A program made the position numbers and the translations under genes. From Pogonophryne albipinna (taxonomy: Eukaryota; Chordata; Actinopteri; Perciformes; Artedidraconidae): 64,000 nt of DNA. The DNA lies in NCBI GenBank assembly GCA_028583405.1, contig CM053259.1, positions 18,947,594 through 19,011,593 of the forward strand, in the 5' to 3' direction. Below, piece by piece: positions 25,842-39,033 of the stretch. Positions within the stretch are counted from its first letter, which is position 1. Every line of letters begins with the position of its first letter. The notes under the pieces were generated by a model that saw only the letters and a program-made list of their open reading frames with translations, was not told the origin of the DNA and made no database searches.

Positions 25842-26305
25842 GTAAGGTTTATTTCAAATACTCCTTTTTGTTTGATTTATTAACTATGTAGTGTTGATTC
25901 TGGTTTGGAGAATGACCTAAAAGGGATAATATGCAGCTTTTTCATAAAAAACAATGGATCATCTCAATCATTATGACCCAATATATGTGTGTGGCGGTGT
26001 CTCTATCTGCAGAAACCCTCCCCTATGACTCGATTTTCTCTTTTCGTCTTATAGTTCTGTGTTTATTACATTTCTGGAAATCAACAAAGAGCTTCTGGGT
26101 CTAAATGGGTGTGTATCCCCAAGCCAATAAGCAGGATATGCAGGCTGTTTTCATTCCCCTGGTAATCAAATACTGCCACTTGTTCACGCGCCTCGGCATC
26201 TTATATAGATGCAGGGGCCACTTTAGCATGTATACAAAGAGGGCGAGAACGGGTTGCTGTGTTTTTATGTGCTGCTATATGTGTCAGTTTGAGCCATCTA
26301 GCAGG
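25842..26305. other. Unique non-coding stretch
   Basis: No repeat or gene signal recognised before the next CA array. Confidence 0.4.
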
Positions 26306-26306
26306 A

Positions 26307-27685
<1,379 letters not shown>

Positions 27686-27688
27686 GCG

Positions 27689-27798
<110 letters not shown>

Positions 27799-28848
27799 CT
27801 TCAACAGAGAGAATATTTGTTCATCACCATCTGCCTGTGTACAAGCAATGTTGCTTGTGGGATGTGTATGGAGAGAGACAGATTGGATACGGGTGCGGGA
27901 ATGTGTGTGTCGGTCTGTGTGAGAGGGGGAAATGTACAACAAGCAGCAGCATCATTGACTTTACAACAAGGTGCCGGTGGCTATTGCAAGGACAAAAAGA
28001 AACACACACACAAACACTAACACACACGCACCAGGTTTTGGCTCGGATTAGATTCACACATGGCAGAGAACATCAGGAGTGTGACCCCCGGTTATTGGGA
28101 GGATGGATACAGATGCCATCTGATTGAAAAGAGGAAGAGGGAAGGATCGGCATTACTGTCAAGTGTCGGAGCAGGAACCCTCTTTGTGCAACAGTTAACT
28201 TTTGATGAGGTGTCTCACAGACAACCTTTTGTATTTTATATTATGTTCATGCTGAGGTGAAGGCTACCATAGTGCTTTATGTGCTGAATAAGTCCCATGA
28301 CCGCTGCACTGGTAAATATATGGCCCGATGTGAGATGATGTGATGCAGGAACCTTGTGTGTCAAAACAAGAAACTTCTGAGGACAACATATGTCTGCTGC
28401 TGCTGTGTACAGATATTCTTTTGACATTTATGATAAATAACAGAAGGACTAGTCTGGTAAGGATTCCAGAATGTTAACTACATAACAGACACTATATTCA
28501 TTTATTAAAGTCAACTTTTCAGATCTGTAATGTAAATACAAAGCAGGATCTTTCTAAATGCTTAGATGCTGTTCTATACTGTATTTACTCAGGCGTTGTG
28601 TTCAAGTGATATTTATCTTTCTGTCCCAGTCAATGAGAGTGAAACGTTTTGTCAGCAGTGACACAACAAATATGCATTCCAGACGATTAAAACAGTTCAG
28701 ACTAGTCTGATGGCAATCCTGGTGGTGCTGTTGCACATTGAAGCGAGATATTGATGTGGGGTCTGGTTTTTAAAGGGAGAAGCCGAGTTCCCATTACTTT
28801 CAGATAGTGGTGATTTGGATGCAATCTACTGCACTCCATTGCCCCATG

Positions 28849-28959
<111 letters not shown>

Positions 28960-29679
28960 TCATAGGTTTTTTGTGTGTAATCTCTAATAAAGCAGTGATG
29001 GACTGTGGTGTGCAGCCATTTTGAGTGAGATGGACTGAATCTAAGTATTGTACCGTCTGCTCTGAAACCCACCCTGTGTCTTTCTCTCTCTCTCACACTT
29101 CTTCACTCTTTCAGTCTTGCATACTGGCTGCAAAGGAGGGATCTTCTAAAACGGTTATTTATCTCATTCCCTCTTTTCACTACCTCTTTCCTCTCTAGAC
29201 TGTCAGAGCAGGACACAAACACACTCTCAATCACACACACGCATGCACGGTTTTTTGAGTTATAAATCCAGGGCCAACCGAGAAGCTGCCACCAGCCACA
29301 CCTGATAAATAAGAAGCGCTTGTGCAGTGTGTGCATTTGTGAGTATGCAGACCGTGTGAGTATGTGTGTTTATGTGTGTTTGGGATGAGGGGTGTCCAAT
29401 TCATGGGTTTCAACTTAATGAAGTGAACAACAAGGTCACACAATCAAAGGAGAAAAAGATACAGGGATAACACAGTGGGGTGCATGATCATCCATTATGC
29501 CAAGTCTTAATAAAAAGAAAAAAAGTAAGTATCTTAGTTTGCAATAATCCACAATTGATTTGTCTAATTATCTCAATAAATCTTGACGAAGACATAATCT
29601 TCCTCATTATCATTGATTCAACATTGTTCTTGTCGATGTTCACTCAGACCCAGTAGTCAAAAGGCTGCTCCTCATCACA
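28960..29679. other. Unique non-coding stretch
   Basis: Apart from short CT and CA runs (29080-29097, 29230-29250), nothing is recognisable. Confidence 0.4.
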
Positions 29680-30174
29680 TGACAATCAGAATTCCAGTCC
29701 TTAACACGCTTTCACAGATGAACTACGCATAGCCTGTCCAAATCCCAATATTATATTTGTTGGGGAAATATTTTCCAAGGCCCATAACTTTGATCCAGTT
29801 TATCAGTTCAAACTGTCCTGACTGAGCACACGCACCTCGTAACCTTGGCTGCTGTGCTCTCAGTGTTCTGTCTCCCTGTTCCTGCCTGTTGGCGTCAGCT
29901 GATAGAGGTGTTATGATTCTATCTTGTTATGCAGCATGTTGATGATGCTCTCTGAACTAGCTAAATACATGGGTCTGGGGTAGAGTTCTTTAGATTTAAC
30001 GTGGCAACTCTACCGTGAAGTCAGAACCTCTGGCTCTTGGACTTGTGATGTGAGTTCTCCGGTTGAAGCTCCAAATAAACCATCAGTGTTTGACATCAAA
30101 GCTCCTGCTCTTCCCGTGTCTCCTTCCTGAGTCGGTGACTCCCACTGCATTGCTACACAGAAGTTTCCCTTACA
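29680..30174 (+). mobile_element. Long terminal repeat (5' LTR) of an LTR retrotransposon
   Basis: A 490-base unit, possibly TG...CA bounded (TGACAATCAG start, CCCTTACA end), with AATAAA at 30074-30079 as a likely polyadenylation signal. It is nearly identical to 43968-44457, with about a dozen differences. Immediately after it comes a primer-binding-type sequence, so this copy is a 5' LTR. Whether it belongs to the BEL gag 1.3 kb downstream is uncertain. Confidence 0.8.
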
Positions 30175-30176
30175 AA

Positions 30177-30195
30177 TTGGCGTTGTCGGCAGGAT
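30177..30195 (+). promoter_or_regulatory. Probable tRNA primer-binding site of the LTR element
   Basis: TTGGCGTTGTCGGCAGGAT begins two bases after the LTR's terminal CA, the expected place for the site where a tRNA primes reverse transcription. The tRNA is not identified. The solo copy at 43.97 kb lacks this sequence, which supports the LTR boundary. Confidence 0.6.
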
Positions 30196-31438
30196 ACCAA
30201 CAAATCTTCAGAACTGGTAAGTGTAATTTCAAATCTACATTTGGACATTGCCTTACCAGAATCTGTGATTGACGGTATCCTAAAATTATCTGTGGAACTG
30301 AGCGGCAGTGTTTCGTTTTTGGTTAATGAACATTTGGGGATAATAAACCCAGGGGATCAGTGTCTGGGGACTCAGTCCTGGCTGATTTTCTCTGTGTATG
30401 CTGCTCGGGACGGAAGTGCCATACAAGCATGCACAGCTCATGTTTAGAGAAACCTTAAAGAAAAGCATCAGTAAAGTGGAGCTTCTGTATGAAAGCAATG
30501 TAAAGATTTGTATTGGACAAATCGCCGAATTCTGGGGGTTTCAGCGGCCAACACAGCAGTTGAAAATAAGCAGCCGGAGATATTACTGCTATCGCCTCTG
30601 TAAACACGGCTCCAGCTGCAAGCTCGGGTGTGTGTGTAAATACCTCCCTGTATCTGTGTGGCTGGAGAAGTGCAGCTGAGAGGGAGAAAGTCACAGCTTT
30701 TTGTCTATATCTTTAACTCACACCACCGCCGTCTCTATTAAAAACGAGATGGTCTAAAAGCACTCGTTGTTTGTGACCGTTTTCTATGTGCATGGTAAGA
30801 CGGGGCAGCGCAAGGTGCGTGCATTGCCCGATGCGCCACAGTTCCCTTCTTTGCTAGTGGATTTGGTGCCGGTCCGGGGTGCATACATAAAATTATAGGC
30901 TAATTGATCACGGGTGGGTAGTGGCAAGCAAGTGTAGAACAAAACTGTAAATGTATTCTTAGTTAGTCTCATAAGTTAAAGTAGTTTCTATTCTTTTATT
31001 TTGAAGGCATGTTTTGGGCACTGGGTGACTAGAGCACCTGGTGTAATTGTATATATTGGAGACAGGTGGGTGGTGGGAGCCAGAGCACTAGTAGGCAAAC
31101 GGTTTTTTACCAGGGTGTTTCAAGCCACACAAGGGAAAGCCATAGGAAAGGCTTTAGGAAAGAGATATAGGAAACCTGTTCATTGTATTTTGTTATAGGA
31201 ATAAAATGCACAACGGAGAATCTTGTCTGGACCTGGATCATTGCCCTGCGTAAGATCCGCTAACTAGTGCCTCAGCGGCTGTTAAGTTAACTATCTGTTT
31301 TAGTTCTATATGATTTTGGCCGCTACAAAGTAAAAAACCGTACCGTGAAAGCGGACTTGTTTTTTGAAGTTATTTTTTGTGGATTTTTGGATTGCCCGCG
31401 TTTGAAGTGGAGTATTGGATTTCACTTTAAAAGGACAC
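30196..31438 (+). mobile_element. Leader/untranslated part of LTR retrotransposon, decayed
   Basis: This lies between the primer-binding site and the gag-like frames. It has only short frames (30241-30447, 30398-30679) without known motifs. A further possible LTR junction around 31.05-31.26 kb could mean that two different elements abut here, but I could not delimit it. Confidence 0.4.
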
Positions 31439-31918
31439 ATGAGAGAAAGGGGAAATGCCTCACGTGTGCAAACTCATTTAGAGAAATTAATTCAACTGGG
31501 TGAAAAAGCCATTATTTCACATGAAATGTTTGATTCCTTTACTCCCAGAGGATGAACTGAAGAAACAAGAGGAATGGTTTGCCAGTATCTTGGAATACAG
31601 TGAAAGCTTTCAGAGGGACATTAAACAGTGGTTAAAAGAGCCACAAGAGGATTTTACCACAATAACTGCTGCTGTGCTGGATATTCCAACTACAGATGAC
31701 ATGCAAGAGGATGTACAACCAAGTGACAGTGTGTCAAACGTGGAAATCGGAAGAAGAGCAGCCCGATCACAAAATTCTGCTTTGGGGAAATAGTCTGCAA
31801 CTTCTACTGCTTCGTCTGCATGCCGTAAAACAGAGGCTGACTTGGCAGCTTTAATGGCAAGAAATAAACTATTAAAGGACAAACATGAACTGGAGGAAGA
31901 GGAGGAGCACATTAGGAG

Positions 31919-32023
31919 CAAACTTCAGATGGAGGAGGAACGAATTAGGAGCACATTTCAGATGGAGGAGGAACGAATTAGGAGCAAAGTTCAGATGGAG
32001 GAGGAACGAATTAGGAGGAGAAA
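31919..32023 (+). repeat. 33-bp minisatellite inside the gag coiled coil
   Basis: Three tandem units of 33 bases (11 codons, starting CAGATGGAGGAGGAACG) encode QMEEERIR plus three variable residues. The duplication keeps the reading frame and lengthens the coiled coil. Confidence 0.85.
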
Positions 32024-32163
32024 GGAGCAACTTCAGATGGAGGAGGATATTGCAGCACATGTGGCTAAATTAGATGTGTTGCAAACAGGAAGCATCCTAA
32101 GTGGGAAAAGTTCAAAAACAAGGCATTCGGATGGAATTAACTCTTACATCGAACAAAGAAACA

Positions 32164-32962
32164 TTAAAGGTCACATGTCATGGCCATTTCTACTGATCAT
32201 AATTCCATTGTTGAGGTCTACTAGAATAGATTTATACTGTGCAATTTTCCAAACTCACATTGTTTCGCATACAGCATCTCTGTAAACTACGTGTATTCAC
32301 TCTCTCCACTAAACGGCTCGTTGCAGCTCTTGCCCCCCCCCTCCCTGTGAGCCCAGTGTGCTCCGATTGGTCGGGACGTTGTGAATCGCGCTGAACTCCG
32401 TGGAGGTGTGATTTCCTTGTTTAGCGATACACAGCGAAACACAGCCAAACTCACCCTGAGCACACACAAAGTCACAGCCGAAGTAAAAACAATAAGTGTG
32501 GCTTGATATTGAGTAAGAAAAAGGTTGATAAACGCTGTGAGAATGGGTCTGCAGAGAGAATTTCGCCGCGATCCCAACTGTCTGTTATCAGCCTGCAGCC
32601 AGGGAGGAGAAATCAGCAGAGCTGCCTGCATTGAGTGTGTGAGGAAGTCCGTGGATTGGTCAATTTGGACCAATCAGCGGGGGCTTAACGTAACGGCTCC
32701 GCGGACGTAACGTAACGGCTCCACGGATTGGTCCATTTCGTTCCGGACACGACATGACATCATGATGTACCCGGAAGAATCAAATGGACAGTGACGTATC
32801 TCCAACGAGGCGTTTTGGGGAGGTATTTTCTGTGTTAAAGTTTACTCGCTACAGGGTGTACTTTGAGGGTTTTGACTCTGCACACCATTTACATGCATAA
32901 AAACCTTCATAACACACAAGGGGACGGGTAATAACCGGAAAAGCATGACATGTCACCTTTAA
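32164..32962. mobile_element. TTAA-target DNA transposon inserted in gag
   Basis: TTAA at 32164-32167 and 32959-32962 flank inverted ends TTAAAGGTCACATGTCATG and CATGACATGTCACCTTTAA. The gag frame resumes in phase after the second TTAA, so the insertion is precise. The inside is relatively CpG-rich with repeated ACGTAACGGCTCC and GGATTGGTC motifs. No transposase frame. The terminal pattern fits Kolobok/T2-type MITEs. Confidence 0.88.
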
Positions 32963-33486
32963 ACCACAAGTCCTCTACACTGCTAAGGACAATATAAATA
33001 CTCCACAAATGTTGGTAAACCAAAGGGAGGCTAGCAATGACTTCTTGGAGCCAACAACACGGACTAATAAGAACATTTCACCTTGGTTCCTTTCCTCAGA
33101 GCCAGTATCCCAGAAAAAATCCACTTTGAAAACACAAATGAATTATGGAGATGGCTTGAACGCAAGTGAAGATCAAAACAACATACTGGGCATTATGAGA
33201 AAACAAAATGAAATAACCACCCTGTTAATACAACAGCAATGCCTTTCATCCTTGCCAAAGAGAGAGATTCCAGTTTTTTATGGCGACCCGTTAAAATATC
33301 ACACATTTATGAAGGCTTTTGAGAATGGTGTTGAGAAAAACACAAACAGCTACAGTGACCGACTCTACTTTCTGGAGCAGTACACTCAGGGTCATCCCAA
33401 AGGACTTGTTTGAAGTTGCCAGCACATGGATCCAGAGAGGGGATATGTCAAGGCTAAAGCTGTAATCCAGGAGCAGTTTGGAAATT

Positions 33487-34287
33487 TGGGCAGGCCATTT
33501 TACCTTAAAGAACTCATTATACCCTACTGTCCTACTAGGGCATTGCGTTCCAAGAATGCAGGGTTGTTGGTTGTTCCTAGAGTCTCTAAAAGTACAATGG
33601 GAGCCAGAGCCTTTTCTTATCAAGCTCCACATTTGTGGAATCAGCTTCCAGTTTGTGTTCGGGCGGCAGACACCCTATCCGTTTTTAAGAGTGCGCTTAA
33701 GACCTTCCTTTTTGATAAAGCTTATAGTTAGGGCTGATTAGATTCAGCCCCTAGTTTTGCTGATATAGGCTTAGTTTGTCGGGGGACATCTTACTTCTTC
33801 CTTCTCTCTGTCTATACCTGTGTACTCTCATGTTCCGATTAACCCAGCTTCCCCAAATTTCTTTCTTTTTGGTGTCTATATACGCTGGGATCCGGAGTCA
33901 TGGATGATCCTGCGGTCCTGTGTCCTGCATCGCGAGCCCTGGATCTTGAGTCGTGGCTGTGGTCTTGGATCATAGGTCCTGGATGGATATCCTCGTGGAT
34001 TCATCTTCCTATTATACACACATGCATTTCCAAACATTTGGACTACCTATGTTGCAAATGTATTATCTTTTCAATTTACACACGGCATCTATTGCATTGC
34101 ATTTTTCCCTTTAAAACTGTGGGTTTTCTCTGGAAGTTTTTCCTTGTACGATGTGAGGGTCTAAGGACAGAGGGTGTCGTATTGTCATACTGACATTTTG
34201 TACAAACTGTGAAGTCCACTGAGACAAATGTAACATTTGTGATATTGGGCTATATAAATAAACATTGATTGATTGATTGATTGATTT
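33487..34287 (+). mobile_element. 5'-truncated L2-type LINE (end of ORF2 plus 3' UTR)
   Basis: The frame up to 33731 carries NAGLLVVPRVSKS, APHLWNQLP and FKSALKTFLF, then a stop: the conserved last part of L2/CR1-like LINE ORF2, beyond the reverse transcriptase core. A 3' UTR of about 550 bases follows, ending GGGCTATATAAATAAACATT and (GATT)n, the L2 tail. The 5' junction lies in the BEL gag. Confidence 0.85.
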
Positions 34288-34727
34288 GGATATGAGCAGA
34301 AAGTGGCATCTGCAATAATCAAAGCTGAAGCTGATTTAGCAGTCCTTAAAGAACGCATGGCTGCATTGAAGAGGAAGCATGCATTGGAAGCCCAAGAGGA
34401 GGAGCTTAGAAAAGAAAAGACAAAACTTGCTTTTGACCTAAAACTGACTGCACTCAATGCCAAACTTGACATACTGAAAATCCACTCGAGGCGTGGATCG
34501 AAAGGATCTGTGGAAAATGGTAACAAACAGCAATCTGAAAAGATAAAGTTTCCTTCTGCCCCAAACTACAACAGTTTTTCTCTCCAACACAACCATCACT
34601 CACAGGATACATGTTCAAGCTTCAATATGAAAATAGAAAATGAGGAAACAAATGCCATAAAGGTAGATGGATCTAGTTTTGTTTGCCCTGCTGGTCACAT
34701 AATTAAAGACTATTGTTATGTATGCTA
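34288..34727 (+). pseudogene. BEL/Pao-type gag fragment, second copy
   Basis: An open frame from about 34303 starts with an EADLAVLKERMAALKRK coiled coil that parallels EADLAALMARNKLLKDK in the first copy. Its downstream sequence differs, so it comes from a diverged relative rather than a tandem duplicate of the same element. Because this N-terminal gag piece follows directly on the L2 tail, the L2 copy does not simply split one gag gene. The frame ends at 34727. No pol is present. Confidence 0.7.
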
Positions 34728-35080
34728 GCAGCAACACACGGAGTTAACTCAATTATACAAACATGGGTTAATGATTAGAGGTAACTGAGTTATTTATTTT
34801 GTTAAAGTTTCAGCTATTCTGTTTACAATGCTGTCATCACATTATTTAATACGATTTGTTAAAACACTGTTGTTTCTTTTGATGTGAAATATTATTTATT
34901 TAATTTAAATAAAAAGTAATGATAATTTTGTTCAAAATGTGTTAATTTAATAATATGTATTTTTGAATCAAGTATTCATCTTTATTGTCTTCATTGTTAG
35001 TTTCCACATGCCTAAAACAACCTCAAGCTAAATCTAAAAGTTTATGACTAAATAAGAGCGTTTGAGAAATTGTGCAAGGC

Positions 35081-35162
35081 GTAATAGTCCGAATAGTCGA
35101 TTAATCGTTTCATTAATCGATAGATTAATCGATTATCAAATTAGTCGTTTGTTGCAGCCCTA
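35081..35162. mobile_element. Solo hAT terminal fragment (GTTGCAGCCCTA end)
   Basis: Repeated TCGATTAATCG-type motifs end in GTTGCAGCCCTA, the reverse complement of the TAGGGCTGCAAC terminus common in fish hAT elements. The other end is not visible, so this is a truncated copy. Confidence 0.6.
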
Positions 35163-35710
35163 TTAGAGTAGTGGTGTCGCAAGAGGATAAGCTAGTTATC
35201 ACTCTTGGACGGTCTTCAGGCACCGATCTAGGACTTGTATACAAGGGTGGACGCGTGAGTCAAGGCGCCCCACTAGAGATAATTCCCTACCCCCTCTGAA
35301 ACCTCTTAATTCGGACTAAATTGAACTGGATGAGCTTTGCTGTCGCGCTGGTGTTTATTGCGAGTTCATGTTTGTTTGTCTGATTGTTTGTATGGGGGTC
35401 TATATTGGTTTGTCTACCCGCCGTCTTGTGTATGTTTTGTAACAACTAATAATGAATCAGTCCATAGCCAGGGTAAAATGAACTAAACTTTAGTTATCTC
35501 ACCAAAAGTAAATTACTTGAGAAAATTAAATAATATAAAGATGTAAAGCAACATTCTGGTAGTATAAATGTGCTGCAAAATGAAAATAAATAGCAAAAGA
35601 GTGTTGTTATGTCCTGCATCTGAGTGTGTAGAGGAAAATGTAAACAAGAAGCCCACTGTTCAGGGTGTGCGCTGTACAGTAGGTGTAAGAAGAAAAGAAG
35701 ATTATATTGC
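35163..35710. other. Unassigned stretch
   Basis: The sequence at 35165-35450 looks like retrotransposon-derived DNA by composition, but I cannot place it. No coding signal. Confidence 0.3.
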
Positions 35711-35770
35711 TTTAAGAATCAATCAATCAATCAATGTTTATTTATATAGCCCAATATCAGATTTAAGAAT
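35711..35770 (-). mobile_element. Minimal L2 tail insertion with target duplication
   Basis: Read on the minus strand: GATATTGGGCTATATAAATA then (TTGA)n, identical to the tail at 34.24-34.28 kb. The direct repeat TTTAAGAAT flanks it (35711-35719 and 35762-35770). This is only about 40 bases of retroposed LINE end. Confidence 0.8.
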
Positions 35771-37149
35771 CCATTCTTAAATGGTATTGCTGGTATGTTA
35801 AGATATGTTTGTGACCTTGTATAAACCCTATGCCCCGTCCTGCGCCCCGAGACCCTCAGAGGCATCACTGCTGGTCGTAAATACCTGCCTGAGGAGATCA
35901 GGGTTGCAAAATCTGTCTGCTCAATTAGGTCAATGTTGTATTATTTGTTTAATTTATTCTTAATCTATGTATTGTATGGTAATAATGAATAAAAACGTAG
36001 TGTATTGAACACATTCCGAAACAAAGCAGATAAGACAGAACTAGACTCAGACATAATACTAATTGTTGTTGAAACCTTTTGCGCTGTTGCTGCAAAATGG
36101 AAACGTTGTTGATTATCTGTTCCAACTGGCCACTGGAATCAGATAATTATGATAAGTTGAAGTTCAATTACAGTTTTAAAAATAGTTTAACATTCTTTAT
36201 TAAACTGTTTCAAATTATTTCTCGTATCAACCAATTGGTCTCCATAGACATTACTAACATTAAAATAGTTGTTAAACTACTGACAAGTTTCCTGAAACCG
36301 AGCTTATGAACAACAGAGTAAAGGTCACTGGTTAAGCCAGGATCAATATATTTGTTGAAGTTTTTATTGTGTGCATAATAAATGTGTTAGATTAATTGAG
36401 CAATTCTTTAAAAAGTATAATGTTGCAATCTCTTTAAAATAAGTAATTACAGTTACAAAATAGATGTTGTTTTCCAAGGGCCTCTCTTTCACAGGCCCAC
36501 ACTTTGAATCATGACACTTCCAAGTCCTACAGAGATCAGTATCACTTTGTGTTGCAAGCCAAATCCAGGGGTTCTACTCGAGCCCAATTTTAAATACCAT
36601 ATACCAACATATTGGTTCTCATAACATTCTCACTGCTGTCCCAAATGTTTTAAACCTTGGGCAGACAAGCTGTTCACACACCCACACACACTTTGGATAA
36701 GTATTCACCTTATCCACATTGTAAATTGTTGCCTTCTTTAAAGTTATTAGTAATTCAAGATTAATTATTAAATTAAATGTGGTACATAACATAAATAAAA
36801 TAACTTTAATTTTGTTCACAACATTAGACCTGTCCTCTAATCTCTACTAGAATAAGATACGTGTGCATGTTTGGGTGTTTTAACACTCCCGTAATGTACC
36901 TAATCTTGTTATCCTTTTCATTACAGAGCTGGGAAAATGGTGTATTGATTAGATTCTGATACGTGCAAGTCCAATTTTGACTGACTTTAGTTCTAATGTT
37001 AATGTTAATTTGACTTCAACCCATAGGTAATTATTTAGATTAACTCAACATTTCACATGATGGATTAGTGTTCCACATTTTGTTTCCACTAATTTGTTGT
37101 GCAATTAGGCCAATGGTAAAGAGAGACATTGATGACCTTAGAGGTTTCT
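35771..37149. other. AT-rich stretch, possible decayed retroelement at 35.82-35.95 kb
   Basis: A plus-strand reading around 35.82-35.93 kb (KYLPEEIRVAKSV) resembles the ends of LINE reverse transcriptase proteins, but weakly. Otherwise no ends, repeats or exon signals. Confidence 0.3.
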
Positions 37150-38256
37150 CAATACTCAAATTTCCCCTCCTCGACTCCTCGGTCCTCCGGTAGTGACCCG
37201 GAAATGAATTTCAGCGCGCCATGTTGAAGGACATCTCATTTCTCTAAATGCACTTCGAGGACCGAGCATCGAGCGTCGAGGAGGCTCTCTGGAGGAGCTC
37301 TAACCGAGGATACACTGATTGTTCCTCCACGGCTCCTCCACGGATGCATTTCCGGGAAAGGTGGAGGCGTGACGCACGGCCGGACTTATCTCAGCCAATG
37401 ACAGCTCTGCATGCATCCCCTGGATATTATTTTAGAAACTGCTTTCATCGCAACGCGATGTTTACAGTGAGAACAGCTGTGAGGTCCGTGCAGAAAGCAG
37501 AGCAGTGTGTATAATATATATCACTCAGTATAACAGGCCTACATTACTCTCTGTATTTGTATGCTGTAGTTTAGTAGATATCTACAAACAAAGAGTCGAT
37601 ATTTTTCTAAGACCATTTAGTGCTTCACATAATAAAATACACAACGGCTGTAGCCTGATTATGCTTTAGCTAGGTGTGTGTGTTGTACAGTGTGTATGTG
37701 TGTGTGTGTGGTACAGTGTGTAGGTGTGTGTTGTACAGTGCGTAGATGCGGCGGACAGACGGGTCTCAGTTGGTTTGGTTTCCTCTGCTTACTTTTAATA
37801 CTTGTAAATACAACTTTTGGCCCGTAATTTCAATTCCCCATTTCAGCGACCAGAGAGAGGGGGGATATATCCAGTCTCCGATTGTGTTACGTTATTATGA
37901 GAGTGCTCTCATACTTGTTTGATTCTGAAATTGTATATATTTATATAAATATATGTGTGTGTGTCCGCATCTGTAGCCTGTTATTGTCTCACCGCACTGT
38001 CAATTCATTAAAAGTAAATATATAAGTCTTCATGAACACAGCTGTCCATCAGACAGAGGGCTGCTGTGCCTCCTGTCATCATTAATGGACGTCTCTTTAA
38101 AATGACCGCTCAGAGGAGAGTTCTCATTTCTCTAACCGCCTGCTGCTTCCCCTCCTCTCTCCTCGGTTCCCCTCCTCAGTCCTCCGCTCGCATCTCCTGT
38201 GGGCGGCACCAAGTCGCGAGGATAGGAGTCGAGGATAGGAGAAGCCTCCCTGTCAC
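37150..38256. mobile_element. Family A transposon, copy 2 (inverted)
   Basis: A reverse-complement counterpart of 2258-3485: matching CTCCTCGACTCCTCGGTCCTCC, GTAGTGACCCGGAAATGAAT-type and AATGACCGCTCAGAGG segments occur in reversed order. The terminal GGCCCTTTCTC ends are degraded, so it is older or truncated. It lacks the LINE-tail insert present in copy 1. Confidence 0.85.
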
Positions 38257-38897
38257 ACCAGCACCAACCCTTGGGTCAGTCAGATGAGACTAATGGCTTC
38301 ACTTAGGGCATTTGGTTCAGATACATGACTCTCGTTACCGCAGAGTGGGTTGTTTTTTTAAGGCTATTCATACTGCTATGCAGAGGATGCCTGTAAGTTG
38401 GCAAGCTGTTAAAAGCCCCTACTATTTTTAAAATAGGCCTAATGTCAGGGGCCTCTTAGTTCTACATGTATTCACATTATATAGACAATGTTTCCATCTG
38501 GTAAAACTAGAGGCTGCACGAAACTCAGGCTACAATACAACCATTCTGTTCTGCTCTAACGATTCAATTTATAGATTCTACATCAAAACAGTTCGTTTTT
38601 ATTGTTTCCAATGATAACGTCACCTTAAGTGGAGGAATGCAAACCTGTTTTCAAATGTAAGGTTTTGAATTTGTTTGACATTTCTCAGTAATGACACCCT
38701 CAGACACCCAATATCATTCATGCTATGCCATCAGTAGTGACTCAGATGTTAAGGGGGATGAAGCTTTTCCTCCCAAATCAGATATGCTTTGTTTTTCAAC
38801 AAAGGTATACATTTCCTGCATAATATATGTTTCTCACAATAGTTTTTTTGTAAGTTGCACACAGGTGATACTGAGTGTTCTCGAGTAATAGATTATA
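38257..38897. other. Unique stretch
   Basis: No repeat or gene signal recognised. Confidence 0.4.
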
Positions 38898-39033
38898 AAC
38901 TACACCAGGGATCACCAACTACATTTGTCCAAGGGCCAAAATGTATCCAATAGACACTATCGCGGGCCGGGAGGGTACAGGTACTGCATAAAGCTTAGCA
39001 GACTCTTCACGCTAACGAAGGATCACTTCTAGG

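Larger units (their letters stand above)
31439..33486 (+). pseudogene. BEL/Pao-type gag pseudogene, first copy
   Basis: Possible start codon at 31439. The N-terminal part is helical and charged. A coiled coil built on QMEEERIR repeats lies at about 31.84-32.07 kb, and the conserved IPVFYGDP motif, followed by a DRLYFLEQ helix, lies near 33.27-33.38 kb. That order is typical of fish BEL/Pao retrotransposon Gag. The copy is dead: a frameshift near 31.55 kb, a stop at 31790-31792, a TTAA transposon inserted at 32164, another stop at 33411-33413, and loss of everything downstream where L2 LINE sequence takes over at about 33487. No protease, reverse transcriptase or integrase follows. Confidence 0.8.

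Noticed and set aside
31610..32060. Minus-strand frames over the coiled-coil region
   Set aside because: Antisense shadows of the gag repeat.
32525..32710. Plus-strand 61-codon frame inside the TTAA element
   Set aside because: No motif, and it lies in a gene-less MITE interior with short direct repeats.
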